Shown: positions 18,445 through 27,153 of the stretch, one piece after another | How the letters are laid out: every line of letters begins with the position of its first letter | Numbering within the stretch: the first letter of the stretch is position 1 | Assembly: GCF_030403505.1 (NCBI RefSeq) | Contig: NZ_JAUEMJ010000013.1 | Coordinates: forward strand, 62,001 to 126,000 | Direction of reading: 5' to 3' | Length of the DNA: 64,000 nt | From: Glycomyces tritici | Lineage (GTDB): Bacteria; Actinomycetota; Actinomycetes; Mycobacteriales; Micromonosporaceae | Made by a program: the position numbers and the translations under genes | The notes under the pieces: model-generated | What the model saw: only the letters and a program-made list of their open reading frames with translations | What the model was told of the DNA's origin: nothing | Databases searched by the model: none

Positions 18445-20009
18445 GGCGTCTCCTCGGCGAGCCAGTGTTCCACCCGCGCATCGATGTAGGCCCGCAGTGC
18501 AGCGATCCCGGTGCGGCCGGTGGCGAAGTGGGCGAAGGCGACGAGCTCGGGCAGGTCCTCGGCGTCGCGGATGCCGACGGTGGGGGTGGTCGGCGAGAGG
18601 CGGCGCACTTGCAATCCGGCGGCGTCGAACACCGGGTTCAGATGGGCCACAGCGGTCTTCCCCGCGGGATCGAGCCGCTCCTGCCAGACGCGCAGCACTT
18701 CGGCCGCCATGCCGACCGGTGCGTTGTCCCACCCGTCCGAGACCACGACCAGCAGGTCCGGTCGGGTTTCGAGCCCGTCGAGGAGGCGCTCGCCGAGCGC
18801 GGTGACGCCGCGGGCGCGGACCATGAGCGGGTCCTCGCCGCCTGACAACCACAAGGGACGGTAATCGGCGGCGAGTTCGCGGAGCAGGAAGTGCGCGGCC
18901 AGCGCGACGACGAGGGGTCGGCGCCGCTTCTCGCTCGAGCCGCTCGCCGAGTAGCTGTCGTCGAGCACGGCCGAGACCCGCCCCCAGGTGCCGGCCCGCA
19001 GTCCGGCCACGCGCAAGGCCGCCGCGCGGAGTGCGTCGGTCAGTTCCAGGCGCCGCTGCTCGCGCTCCTCCACCGGCAGTGCCAACACGTAAGCGGCGAG
19101 GCGGGTCAGCGGCATTCGCGACAGGTCCGCGACGTCGGCGGCCACGCCGAGCGCGCCCGCCCGGGTGGCCGAGCGCTGCAGCCGCAGCCGCTCGTTGCGG
19201 GTGAGCTGCGGGGCGATCTTCTCGAGGAATTCGGCGCGGGTGATGCGGTGGCCGGCGGCGAAGCCTTCGGCCACGGTGTAGGGAAGGTCGAACACGGCCC
19301 GCCGGTCGAAGTGGGCCCGCCGCCAGGTCTCGAACAGCGGGGTGCGGAAGCGTCCCGCCGCATGCCAGTTGAAGAGGAACGCGTCCAGTTCTTCGCCCGG
19401 CAGGTCATCGGTCTTCAGGTGCGCGTGGCGCACTGCGCCGAGGAATGCGGACCGGTACTTGACGGCCTCGAACGCCGGGTCGGGTCGCGCGGTGAGCCAT
19501 TCGCGCATGATCGCGCGGGTCCGGCGGTTGTTGACGCGGGCCTTTCGCAGGGCCGTGAACAGGTGGTAGACCCGGTGGGTCGGGAGCCCGGTGAGGGCCT
19601 TGGCGATCAGGCGGCCTTCGACGGACCGCTGCGCGGGGCTCGCGTCGCGGCCGGTCTGCAGGAGCCGCAGGATGATCGCGGCGGCGTTGCGGTCGTTGAC
19701 GCCGAGCGTGAGCGTGGCCGCGTACAGGTCCCGGTAGTTGACGAGCATGTACTCGTGCAGGAACTCCATGGACCACTGCTGCGCGTCGGCGTCGGAGTGG
19801 AACTCGCGCTGGCCGGTGGAGGCGATCGCGGCGTTGACGAACAGGAGCACGTCCTCCGCGGCGGCGCGGTCGGCGAGGAGTTCCATGGGGGTGTCCGGGG
19901 GTTCGAGGGGTGGGGGCGCCGACCGGGGAATGAGAGGCACGAAGGCGAAATGACGCTTAAGAAACGGATCCGGGAGTCGCACCCGAGTCCCGCGGTCGGC
20001 AATGCTCAC
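18432..20009 (-). CDS. vWA-domain protein with helical-repeat N-terminus
   Basis: About 525-residue protein. The C-terminal third is a von Willebrand A domain: the metal-site motif DDSYSAS occurs in VSAVLDDSYSASGSSEKRRRPLVVALAAHFLL (about residue 330) and the fourth strand is DLLVVVSDGWDN. The N-terminal two thirds are alpha-helical (TLTLGVNDRNAAAIILRLLQTG, KARVNNRRTRAIMREWL, KYRSAFLGAVRHAH), reminiscent of the HEAT-like RNA-binding module of Ro60/TROVE proteins, but I cannot confirm this by eye. The GTG at 20009 has only a weak ribosome site; ATG 19886 (MELLADRAAAEDV) is an alternative. The gene is followed with overlap by the WGGIRLVPL-type gene, so the two products probably act together. 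Confidence 0.8.
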   Translation of the reverse strand: MSIADRGTRVRLPDPFLKRHFAFVPLIPRSAPPPLEPPDTPMELLADRAAAEDVLLFVNAAIASTGQREFHSDADAQQWSMEFLHEYMLVNYRDLYAATLTLGVNDRNAAAIILRLLQTGRDASPAQRSVEGRLIAKALTGLPTHRVYHLFTALRKARVNNRRTRAIMREWLTARPDPAFEAVKYRSAFLGAVRHAHLKTDDLPGEELDAFLFNWHAAGRFRTPLFETWRRAHFDRRAVFDLPYTVAEGFAAGHRITRAEFLEKIAPQLTRNERLRLQRSATRAGALGVAADVADLSRMPLTRLAAYVLALPVEEREQRRLELTDALRAAALRVAGLRAGTWGRVSAVLDDSYSASGSSEKRRRPLVVALAAHFLLRELAADYRPLWLSGGEDPLMVRARGVTALGERLLDGLETRPDLLVVVSDGWDNAPVGMAAEVLRVWQERLDPAGKTAVAHLNPVFDAAGLQVRRLSPTTPTVGIRDAEDLPELVAFAHFATGRTGIAALRAYIDARVEHWLAEETPCTA

Positions 20010-20054
20010 CTTACTGGCGGCTCCCCATGCGTCGCCATCGAATAGGAGCCCGTC

Positions 20055-21191
20055 TCAGTGGTTTCGCAAGGGGCCGAAGCACTTTCTGAGGTCGTTGACG
20101 AGGAGGTCGGGGGCTTCCATCGCCGCGAAGTGGCCGCCTCGGTCGAACTCGGACCAGTGCACGATGCGGTGGCGGCGTTCCAGGAGGCGCCGGATCGCCG
20201 GGTCGTTGGGGAACACGGCCACGCCGGTCGGAACGCCGGAGGGGCCGCCTTCGTCCGGTTCGTCGCGCACGGCCCGGTACTGGTGGGCCGAGCTCGCGCC
20301 GGTTCCGGTGAGCCAGTAGAGGGTCACGTTGGTGAGGAGCTGGTCGACGTCGACGGCCTGTTCCGGGAGTTCGGCCGCCGGGTCCGTCCAGTCCTTGAAC
20401 TTGTCCGCGATCCAGGCGAGCTGGCCGACGGGAGAGTCGTTGAGCGCGTAGGCGAGCGTCTGCGGTTTGGTCGACTGGAGGTCGGCGTAGCCGGTGCCGT
20501 GGCGGACCAGGTCCCGCACGCTCTCCAGGCGGGCAAGTTCGGCGTCGTCGAGGTCGGGGTCGTCGACCGTGGGGAGTTCGAGGCCGCCGTTGATGTGGAC
20601 GCCGACGACCCGGTCGGGCGCGAGGCGGCCGATGGCCGGGGAGACCTTCGAGCCGGTGTCGCCGCCGTGCGCGCCGAAGCGGTCGTATCCGAGCCGGTCC
20701 ATCAGTGTGAGCCAGGCGCGGGCGATGCGGGCGTGGTCCCAGTCGGGTGCGGACAGCGGTGTGGAGAAGCCGAAGCCGGGCAGTGAGGGGGCCACGACGT
20801 GGAAGGCGTCGGCGGGATCGCCGCCGTGGGCGCGGGGATCGGTCAGGGGCCCGAGGATGCGCGTGAACTCGACGATCGAGCCGGGCCAGCCGTGCGTGAT
20901 CACGAGCGGCAGCGCATCGGGTTCGGGTGACCGCACGTGGAGGAAGTGCACGCGCTGCCCGTCGATCTCCGTGAGGCCTTGCGGGTAGGCGTTCAGTGCC
21001 GCTTCGTGGACCCGCCAGTCGTAGTCGTGCAGCCAGTAGTCGGCGAGGCGGCGCAGGTAGAGGACGGGGACGCCGGAGGCCCAGCCCGGCTCGGGGCTCG
21101 CGGCGGGCCAGCGTGTGAGGCGCAGCCGTTCGCGAAGGTCGTCGAGCGCCGCCTGGGGGACGTTGATCTGGAAGTCGGCTATCGGGTCCAT
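20055..21191 (-). CDS. Epoxide hydrolase, alpha/beta fold (copy 2)
   Basis: 378-residue epoxide hydrolase of the EHN type, paralogous to the gene at 13373-14479. N-terminal IADFQINVPQAALDDLRERLRLTRWP, oxyanion THGWPGS, nucleophile aspartate in RFGAHGGDTGSKV near residue 180, late histidine in FDRGGHFAAMEAPDLLVNDL. ATG 21191 has GGAAGGAA five bases upstream; a longer frame to 21314 is rejected. The stop lies 45 bases before the vWA start region on the same strand, so cotranscription with the vWA pair is possible but not supported by overlap. Confidence 0.88.
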   Translation of the reverse strand: MDPIADFQINVPQAALDDLRERLRLTRWPAASPEPGWASGVPVLYLRRLADYWLHDYDWRVHEAALNAYPQGLTEIDGQRVHFLHVRSPEPDALPLVITHGWPGSIVEFTRILGPLTDPRAHGGDPADAFHVVAPSLPGFGFSTPLSAPDWDHARIARAWLTLMDRLGYDRFGAHGGDTGSKVSPAIGRLAPDRVVGVHINGGLELPTVDDPDLDDAELARLESVRDLVRHGTGYADLQSTKPQTLAYALNDSPVGQLAWIADKFKDWTDPAAELPEQAVDVDQLLTNVTLYWLTGTGASSAHQYRAVRDEPDEGGPSGVPTGVAVFPNDPAIRRLLERRHRIVHWSEFDRGGHFAAMEAPDLLVNDLRKCFGPLRNH

Positions 21192-21395
21192 GGCGTTCCT
21201 TCCGGTGGTCGTTCTCGGGTTCCATGCAATCAGAGCCGCCGCGGGGTCGCCACCGGATTCGGCAAGTGAAAGGGTTTGTCCCCCATGGGAGCTACGCGGA
21301 AGTGTCCACTGCACGGGGACGGCGCCGGGGGCTGCGGTCCGTAGCGTTCACCGCAGCCGCGGCGCCCCCGCCGCGGTGTTGCGGAAGGAATCGTC

Positions 21396-22232
21396 ATGAG
21401 ACTCGTCTGGCAGCTGCTCGCCGTCGGCGCGGTCACCTTCATCGGTGGCCAGGCCGTCGTCGTCCTCGAAGGGCGGCCGTGGCTGGTGCTGATCGTCGGC
21501 CTCGTCACGAGCGCGGTCGCGGTGCTCGTCTACCGGTGGGTGGTGCGGCGCACCGAACGCCGCGCGGTCGTCGAGTTGGCGGGGCCGGGTGCGTTCGGTG
21601 CGGTCGGGCTGGGGACGGTGCTCGGCGTCGCCATGTTCGGGGCCGTGATCGCGAACATCGCGCTCCTCGGTAACTACACAGTGGACGGTATCGGGTCGCC
21701 TGCCGGGGCGATGGGGCTGATCGGCTTCATGGCCGCGGCCGCCGTCACGGAGGAACTGCTCTTCCGGGGGGTGCTGCTCCGCATCGTCGAAGGGCGCTTC
21801 GGCACGTGGATCGCCCTGGCGTCCACGAGCATCGTGTTCGGACTCATACACCTGGTGAACCCGCACGCCACCCTGTGGGGCGCGACCGCCATCGCGATCG
21901 AGGCCGGCGGGATGCTCGGCGCCGCCTATATCGCCACTCGCAGCCTGTGGCTGCCGATCGGGCTCCACTTCGGATGGAACGTCGCCGCGTCCGCGCTCTT
22001 CAGCACCGAGGTCTCCGGCAACGGCACCCCGCAGGGCCTGCTCGACGCCGCCACCTCTGGTCCGACCCTGGTCAGCGGCGGCTCGTTCGGCCCTGAAGGC
22101 AGCGTCTACGCGGTGGGCTTCGGCACCCTCCTGATGGTCGTGTTCCTCTGGATCGCCAAGCGGCGCGGCCGCATCGTGCCGATGCGCCGACGCGCCGAGC
22201 GGGCCGGCGCCGCGGCTACACTGCCCCGGTGA
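21396..22232 (+). CDS. CPBP family intramembrane metalloprotease
   Basis: 278-residue multi-pass membrane protein of the CPBP (Rce1-like) family. Catalytic motifs are complete: EELLFRG near residue 125, FGLIHLVNP near 150, HFGWN near 195. At least six hydrophobic helices are visible. Bacterial members cleave or process membrane substrates and are often linked to bacteriocin immunity or signalling. The stop overlaps the start of the downstream sensor kinase (GTGATG), so the protease, kinase and regulator are one operon. A GAAGGAA site lies just before the ATG. Confidence 0.88.
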   Translation: MRLVWQLLAVGAVTFIGGQAVVVLEGRPWLVLIVGLVTSAVAVLVYRWVVRRTERRAVVELAGPGAFGAVGLGTVLGVAMFGAVIANIALLGNYTVDGIGSPAGAMGLIGFMAAAAVTEELLFRGVLLRIVEGRFGTWIALASTSIVFGLIHLVNPHATLWGATAIAIEAGGMLGAAYIATRSLWLPIGLHFGWNVAASALFSTEVSGNGTPQGLLDAATSGPTLVSGGSFGPEGSVYAVGFGTLLMVVFLWIAKRRGRIVPMRRRAERAGAAATLPR

Positions 22233-23377
22233 TGGATCTCCGGCGGATCCCGGAGCAGTGGCGGCGAGTCGACGTCACGATTCGGGACCTCCCCTTGGGG
22301 CTGATGTTCGCCGCCACGTCGTTCCTGCCCCTCCTGCGCGGCCATGAGACGCAGCTCGGCGACCTCCCCGGGCGGCCGCTGGACGCGTTCGGCCTCGGCG
22401 TCCTCGCGCTCGAATGCCTCCCGCTCGCCGTGCGGCGGCGCCGGCCCGGCGTGTGCCTGGCGCTGGTGTCGCTCGGGTTCGTCCTGGCCTCGCTCGGCCG
22501 CTACCACCTGGTGGCGAGCACGGCGCTGGCCATCGCCCTGCTGAGTTCCGGCGCCCACCTGGAGCGGTACCGGAAGACGGCCATGGTCCTCCTCTCGATC
22601 GCCTACGGCGGCTTGGCAATCGGGCTGGTCCGGCTCGGGTCGGCCGAAGGGGTGGGCGGATTCGCGACGTTCTACCTGCTGCTGGCCGCCTGCTGGGGCG
22701 CGGGGGCCTGGCTGCGGGCCACCCGGGCGGCCGAGGCCGAGAAGCGCCGCCGCGTCGCCGAGACGACGCGCGCCGCCGAGCGGACCCATATCGCCCGCGA
22801 ACTGCACGACGTCGTCGCCCACCATGTGACGGCGATGGTCGTGCAGGCCGAGGCCGCCCGGTACCTCACGGGTGCGCCCGACCGCCTCGACCAGGCGCTG
22901 CAGGCCGTGGGCGACACGGGCCGGCGCGCCACCACCGATCTGCGGCACCTGCTCGACCTGCTTGATCCTGAACACGGCGCGGATCCCAAGACGCCGGCGG
23001 TCGGCCGCCTCCTCACCCTCGTGGAGCAGACCCGCCTGGCCGGGCAGCCGGTGGCGTTCACCGAGGAGGGCACGCCCGCGAGCGACACCGGCAGCGCCGA
23101 CCTGGTGGCCTACCGGGTCGTCCAGGAAGCCCTCACCAACGCCGTCAAGCACGCCCGCAGCAGCCCCACCGCAGTGCGGGTGCACCACCGCGCCGGCGAC
23201 ATCACCGTGGAGGTCAGCACCGAAGGGGCCACCGCGTCGAACCTGGCGGGGAGCGGGCGCGGCCTCGCCGGTCTGCGCGAGCGCGTCGACCTCCTCGGCG
23301 GCGACTTCGACGCGGGCCCGCGGGCGGGCGGCGGATTCACCGTGCGGGCGCGCATCCCCGCAGGGAACCCGTCGTGA
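22229..23377 (+). CDS. Sensor histidine kinase, NarL-partner (HisKA_3) type
   Basis: 382-residue membrane kinase. Five or so hydrophobic segments occupy residues 20-160, followed by a dimerisation/phosphoacceptor helix ERTHIARELHDVVAHHVTAMVVQAEAARYL (His near residue 196) and an ATP-binding end with GSGRGLAGLRERVDLLGGDF. No extracytoplasmic sensor domain of size is present, so it probably senses the membrane or a partner, plausibly the coupled CPBP protease. GTG 22229 or ATG 22232 may be used. Its stop overlaps the regulator start. Confidence 0.92.
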   Translation: MMDLRRIPEQWRRVDVTIRDLPLGLMFAATSFLPLLRGHETQLGDLPGRPLDAFGLGVLALECLPLAVRRRRPGVCLALVSLGFVLASLGRYHLVASTALAIALLSSGAHLERYRKTAMVLLSIAYGGLAIGLVRLGSAEGVGGFATFYLLLAACWGAGAWLRATRAAEAEKRRRVAETTRAAERTHIARELHDVVAHHVTAMVVQAEAARYLTGAPDRLDQALQAVGDTGRRATTDLRHLLDLLDPEHGADPKTPAVGRLLTLVEQTRLAGQPVAFTEEGTPASDTGSADLVAYRVVQEALTNAVKHARSSPTAVRVHHRAGDITVEVSTEGATASNLAGSGRGLAGLRERVDLLGGDFDAGPRAGGGFTVRARIPAGNPS

Positions 23378-24033
23378 CCGCCCCGATCAGGGTCCTGGTC
23401 TGCGACGACCAGATGCTCATCCGCACCGGCCTGGTCACGATCATCGACGCGCAGCCCGATCTCGAGGTCGCGGGCGAGTGCGGCGACGGCCGGGCCGCGG
23501 TCGACCTGGCCGAGCGCCTGCGCCCGGACGTCGTGCTCATGGACGTGCGCATGCCGGTGCTCGACGGCATCGAGGCCACCCGCCGGATCGCGGGCGCGAC
23601 GGTGGACGACCCGGTCAAGGTCCTGGTGCTCACCACGTTCAACCTCGACCGGTACGTGTACGAGGCGCTGCGGGCCGGTGCGAGCGGGTTCCTCCTCAAG
23701 GACGCGCCGCCTTCGCAACTGCTGCAAGGGATCCGCACGGTCGCGACCGGCGCGGCGCTGCTCGATCCGGGCGTGACGCGCGCCCTCGTCGGCAGGTACG
23801 CCGCGCGCATCCGGCCCGCCGACGACACGCCGCCCGGCAATCCGCTCACCCCGAGGGAACTGGAGGTCCTGCGCCTCATCGCGGACGGCCGCTCCAACCG
23901 CGAGATCGCCGCGGCCCTGGTCATCAGCCCCGAGACCGTGAAGACGTTCGTCTCGCGCATCCTGACCAAGCTGGGCCTGCGCGACCGCGTCCAAGCCGTC
24001 GTCTACGCCCACCGGCACGGCCTGGTCTCTTGA
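23374..24033 (+). CDS. NarL/LuxR-type response regulator
   Basis: 219-residue response regulator. Receiver domain: acidic pair DDQ near residue 11, phosphoacceptor Asp in VVLMDVRMPVLDGIEATRR (about residue 54), Lys in GFLLKDAPP. The C-terminal LuxR helix-turn-helix reads NPLTPRELEVLRLIADGRSNREIAAALVISPETVKTFVSRILTKLGLRDR. GTG start overlaps the kinase stop by 4 bases. Target genes cannot be told from the sequence; autoregulation of the operon is likely. Confidence 0.93.
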   Translation: MTAPIRVLVCDDQMLIRTGLVTIIDAQPDLEVAGECGDGRAAVDLAERLRPDVVLMDVRMPVLDGIEATRRIAGATVDDPVKVLVLTTFNLDRYVYEALRAGASGFLLKDAPPSQLLQGIRTVATGAALLDPGVTRALVGRYAARIRPADDTPPGNPLTPRELEVLRLIADGRSNREIAAALVISPETVKTFVSRILTKLGLRDRVQAVVYAHRHGLVS

Positions 24034-24127
24034 CCCGGACGGCCGAGGGGCGGGCGCGAGAAGTGACGTGCGGCCCGGGCGGCATCCGAGCGGAATAGGG
24101 ACGCGCGGCGGGAGTGTTGCCCCGCAT

Positions 24128-24985
24128 ATGTGGAACAGCGAGGATCTCGATCTCGACGCCTATCTCGGCTTCCTGGGCTACGAGGGCGACCGCACGCCGA
24201 CCCTGGAAACGCTTCGGGCCCTGCAGCGCGCGCATGTGCTCCACGTCCGATGGGACACGCTCGACGGCTTCCTGTACCAGAAGGTCCGGCTCGACCTTCC
24301 TTCGTTGCAGGACAAGCTGATACGCCGCGGCCGGGGCGGCTACTGCTACGAGCATGTGACGCTCTTCGCCGCGGCCCTGGAGCGGCTCGGGTTCGACTTC
24401 ACCGCCGTATCGGCCCGGGTGCAGCTGGGCGCGGCCCCGCAGCAGCCGCGCCCGGCGACGCACGCGATGCTCCTCGTGGACCTGGACGGCGCGCGCTGGC
24501 TGAGCGACGTCGGTTTCGGCGCCAGCCCTTTGGAACCCATCGAGCTGGCCGACGGCGCGATGAGCGAGGCGGGGCCGTGGCCGTACCTGCTGCGGTGGCA
24601 GGAGATCACCCACGGGTCGCCCGGCTGGGCCGTGCACCAGCTCGGCGACGGCACGGCCGGGCGGGAAGGCTGGGAACTGCGGCAGGTCTTCACCGAGCAT
24701 CCGCAGTACCCCGTCGACTTCGCGGTCGGCAACCACTTCGTGGCCTCGAACGACCGCTCCCCGTTCGTCATCCGCCCGTTCGTCCAGCGGATGCGCACCG
24801 ACCGGCTCGACACCCTCGACGCGCTCACCTGGACGACCGAGCTGCCCGGCGGCACCGCGGACAAGGAGTCGGTCCCGCCGCAGGACGTCCCGAAGCTCCT
24901 CGGCGACGTCTTCGGCATCCGCGTGGACGCCGAGGAGTCCGAGCTGCTGGTGCGCCGGCTGACCGAGCTGTCCGAACAGGACTGA
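24128..24985 (+). CDS. nat: Arylamine N-acetyltransferase
   Basis: 285-residue acetyl-CoA-dependent N-acetyltransferase. The catalytic triad is visible: Cys in RRGRGGYCYEHVTLFAAAL (near residue 72), His in PATHAMLLVDLDG (near 112), Asp in WLSDVGFGASPLEP (near 127). These enzymes acetylate arylamines and hydrazines and sometimes act in secondary metabolism. ATG 24128 fits the family start (MWNSEDLDLDAYLGFLGY) although no strong ribosome site precedes it; an upstream in-frame GTG at 24068 would add 20 poorly structured residues. Confidence 0.92.
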   Translation: MWNSEDLDLDAYLGFLGYEGDRTPTLETLRALQRAHVLHVRWDTLDGFLYQKVRLDLPSLQDKLIRRGRGGYCYEHVTLFAAALERLGFDFTAVSARVQLGAAPQQPRPATHAMLLVDLDGARWLSDVGFGASPLEPIELADGAMSEAGPWPYLLRWQEITHGSPGWAVHQLGDGTAGREGWELRQVFTEHPQYPVDFAVGNHFVASNDRSPFVIRPFVQRMRTDRLDTLDALTWTTELPGGTADKESVPPQDVPKLLGDVFGIRVDAEESELLVRRLTELSEQD

Positions 24986-24988
24986 ACG

Positions 24989-25038
24989 CGAACGGCGGGG
25001 TGCGGCAAGGCTTCGTCCTTGCCGCACCCCGCCGTTCG
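24989..25038. terminator. Perfect 22-bp hairpin, convergent terminator
   Basis: Arms 24989-25010 and 25017-25038 pair perfectly around CTTCGT. It sits between the ends of the convergent acetyltransferase and SRPBCC genes and should act in both directions. Confidence 0.85.
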
Positions 25039-25045
25039 TGCGTCG

Positions 25046-25510
25046 TTAGATGGTGCCGGGCGGGTCGATGTCGCCCCGCCAGCCCCCGGTCTCGGCGCCG
25101 CGCTCCTCGATGAACTCCTTGAAGCGCTTCATGTCGCCCTTGACCTTGCGGTCGATGATGCCGAGCTTGTCGGCGGCCTCTTCGACGAACCCCTCAGGGT
25201 CGATGTCCATCTGGGCCGTGACCCGGGTGGTGGCGTCGTCGAGGCGGTGGAACGTGATCACGCCGGCGTGCGTGGGCCCGTTGATCGACCGCCAGGCCAC
25301 CCGTTCGTCCGGGTGCTGCTCGGTGATGGTCGCGTCGAACTCGCGGGTGGCGCCGCCGACCTTCGTCACCCAGTGCGTGTGGGTGTCGTCGAGCTGGCGG
25401 ACGTTCTCGACCCCGTCCATGAAGTTGGGGAACGACTCGAACTGCGTCCACTGGTTGTAGGCCCGCGAGACGGGGACGTGCACGTCGACTGATTCGGTGA
25501 TGGTGCTCAA
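25046..25510 (-). CDS. SRPBCC family protein (cyclase/dehydrase-like)
   Basis: 154-residue SRPBCC (START-fold) protein. The pattern ESVDVHVPVSRAYNQWTQFESFPNFMDGVENVRQLD, then THWVTKVGGATREFDATITEQHPDERVAWRS and GVITFHRLDDATTRVTAQMDIDPEGFVEEAADKLG, is that of small single-domain actinobacterial members annotated as cyclase/dehydrase or coenzyme Q-binding-like. These fold around a hydrophobic ligand; the ligand here is unknown. TTG 25510 is the start: AAGGAG lies seven bases upstream and residues further upstream lack structure. Confidence 0.85.
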   Translation of the reverse strand: MSTITESVDVHVPVSRAYNQWTQFESFPNFMDGVENVRQLDDTHTHWVTKVGGATREFDATITEQHPDERVAWRSINGPTHAGVITFHRLDDATTRVTAQMDIDPEGFVEEAADKLGIIDRKVKGDMKRFKEFIEERGAETGGWRGDIDPPGTI

Positions 25511-25609
25511 GGCATTGCTCCTTCGTCGGTCGCGGCGAGCGTCTTCGCTGCACCTGTCCTCTGGCGGATACCCGTGACGGCCGACCCGACACATGGCGAC
25601 GCGCGAGCG

Positions 25610-25639
25610 GGCGGCCCGGACCACCGGGTCCGGGCCGCC
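25610..25639 (-). terminator. 13-bp hairpin after GH5 cellulase
   Basis: GGCGGCCCGGACC (25610-25622) pairs with 25627-25639 around ACCG, 11 bases past the GH5 stop on the reverse strand. It shares its core with the hairpins at 10887 and 38793. Confidence 0.75.
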
Positions 25640-25649
25640 TCGCATCGGT

Positions 25650-27032
25650 TCAGTCGATGTTCTCGATCACGAAGGGCGCGTGCCCGCGCACATAGTCGTC
25701 CCACCCTCCCGTGACCGGCGCTCCCGAGGAGAGCAGGTTGGTGGAGTCGGTGCCGACGTCGAGTTTCCAAGCGGTCCACGAGATCCCGTTGGCCGCCATC
25801 CAGTCGGTCCAGCGCTGCGCCTCGTCGAGGCAGACCCGGCCGTCGAGGCCGCCGTCCGCGGCGCTGGCGCCCCATTCGGTGACGAAGAGGGCGATACCGG
25901 CGTCCATCGCGCGGTCGGCGGTGTCACGCAGCCAGCCGGTGTGGGTGCACGAGTAGAAGTGCAGCGTGTACATCAGGTTGGTGCCCGCGACGGGGCTGGC
26001 CGCCGCGTCGTCGACGTCCTGGGACCAGCTGGGGGTGCCGAGGACGACGACGTTGTCCGGGTCGTGCTCGCGGATCGCGGCGAGGACGGCCTGGTGGTAG
26101 GGCTTAATGGTGCCTGTCCAGGAGACCTGGAGGGGCTCGTTGTAGGGCTCCCAGATGATGTTCGGCAGGTGCCCGTAGCGCTCGGCGAGGTCGCTGAAGA
26201 ACGCGACGGCCTCGGCCTGGTGCAGGTGCGCTTCATGCGCGTGGAAGTCGACGATCACGTAGACGCCGGCGGTGGCCGCATTGTCGATCACCTTCTCCAC
26301 TTCGGACTTCCACCGGTTCGGGTCGTCGAGGTAGGCGCCTTCGGGCTCGACGCCCATGGCGACGCGGAAGACCTCGAGGTTCCAGTTGTCGCGCATCCAT
26401 TCGAGCCCCTGCAGGTTCTGCGCGTACGGCTGGGTCTGCCAGTGCAGCCACATGCTCGAGACGCCTTGGAGCTGCACGGGGGCGTTCTGCGCGTCGCACA
26501 TCCGGGTGCCGCAGACGTGGAGCTTGCCGTGCTCCTCGACGGGGGTGCCGTCGGGGGCGGGCTCGGTCGGCTCGGTCTCGGTGGGCTCGGGTTCGGTGGT
26601 CTGCTCGCCGCCGCCTTCGCCGCAGAGGACGCCGTTGACTTCGGCGGCCTCGATGTCGCCGGGCGGGCCGGAGGCGGTGAAGCCGAAGACCTCGCGGGTC
26701 TGGCCGGCGGCGATGCTGCCGTTCCAGCCGGCGTCGGACGCGGTGAAGTGGGACCCGCTCAGGGTCTGGCCGGTGACGTTCCAGGCGCTGATGCCGGAGA
26801 CAGCGCTGGTGAAGTCCCATTCGACGGTCCAGTCGCTGAGCGGCTGGTCGGTGGTGATGCTGATGTTCGCCTGGAAGCCCGAGCCCCAGCTGCTGACGAC
26901 GTTGTAGTCGACCTCGCATCCCGCGGCGGCGTTCGCGCCCTGGGACGCGACGATGGTGATCGCGCCGGCGCTGAGTGCCGCCGCGGCCGCGCCGATGATC
27001 GCGACGAGTTTTCGCCTTCGATGTGGTTGCAT
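25650..27032 (-). CDS. Secreted GH5 endoglucanase with CBM2
   Basis: 460-residue secreted cellulase-type enzyme. Signal peptide at residues 1-37 (RRRK, then a hydrophobic core, cleavage near ANAAAG). A CBM2 follows (CEVDYNVVSSWGSGFQANISITT to VNGVLCG, about 38-137), with surface tryptophans, then an acidic TE/EP linker. The GH5 catalytic domain starts near 165; the acid/base Glu is in NIIWEPYNEPLQ (near 298) and the nucleophile Glu in LFVTEWGASA (near 386). It probably attacks cellulose or mixed beta-glucans outside the cell. GAGGAGAGG precedes the ATG. A CebR-like palindrome lies 14 bases upstream, suggesting cellobiose-responsive repression. Confidence 0.93.
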   Translation of the reverse strand: MQPHRRRKLVAIIGAAAAALSAGAITIVASQGANAAAGCEVDYNVVSSWGSGFQANISITTDQPLSDWTVEWDFTSAVSGISAWNVTGQTLSGSHFTASDAGWNGSIAAGQTREVFGFTASGPPGDIEAAEVNGVLCGEGGGEQTTEPEPTETEPTEPAPDGTPVEEHGKLHVCGTRMCDAQNAPVQLQGVSSMWLHWQTQPYAQNLQGLEWMRDNWNLEVFRVAMGVEPEGAYLDDPNRWKSEVEKVIDNAATAGVYVIVDFHAHEAHLHQAEAVAFFSDLAERYGHLPNIIWEPYNEPLQVSWTGTIKPYHQAVLAAIREHDPDNVVVLGTPSWSQDVDDAAASPVAGTNLMYTLHFYSCTHTGWLRDTADRAMDAGIALFVTEWGASAADGGLDGRVCLDEAQRWTDWMAANGISWTAWKLDVGTDSTNLLSSGAPVTGGWDDYVRGHAPFVIENID

Positions 27033-27045
27033 GTCTGCCTCTCCT

Positions 27046-27059
27046 CGGGACCGCTCCCA
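27046..27059 (-). promoter_or_regulatory. CebR-like operator before GH5 cellulase
   Basis: On the reverse strand the sequence TGGGAGCGGTCCCG matches 12 of 14 positions of the palindrome TGGGAGCGCTCCCA known as the CebR/CelR operator of actinomycete cellulase genes. It is centred about 20 bases before the start codon. Confidence 0.55.
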
Positions 27060-27153
27060 TTATTCATATCGGAGTCTGTCAATGTCTTCGCGTGGCGTCA
27101 AGGGGGACTCCTGCCCCGGTTTGCCCGGGACTCGCAAAGGGAACAACTGGGGG

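Noticed and set aside
23374..24033. A tRNA or riboswitch near the regulator genes
   Set aside because: No tRNA cloverleaf, T-box or riboswitch core was seen here or elsewhere in the window by eye; the hairpins are simple stems.
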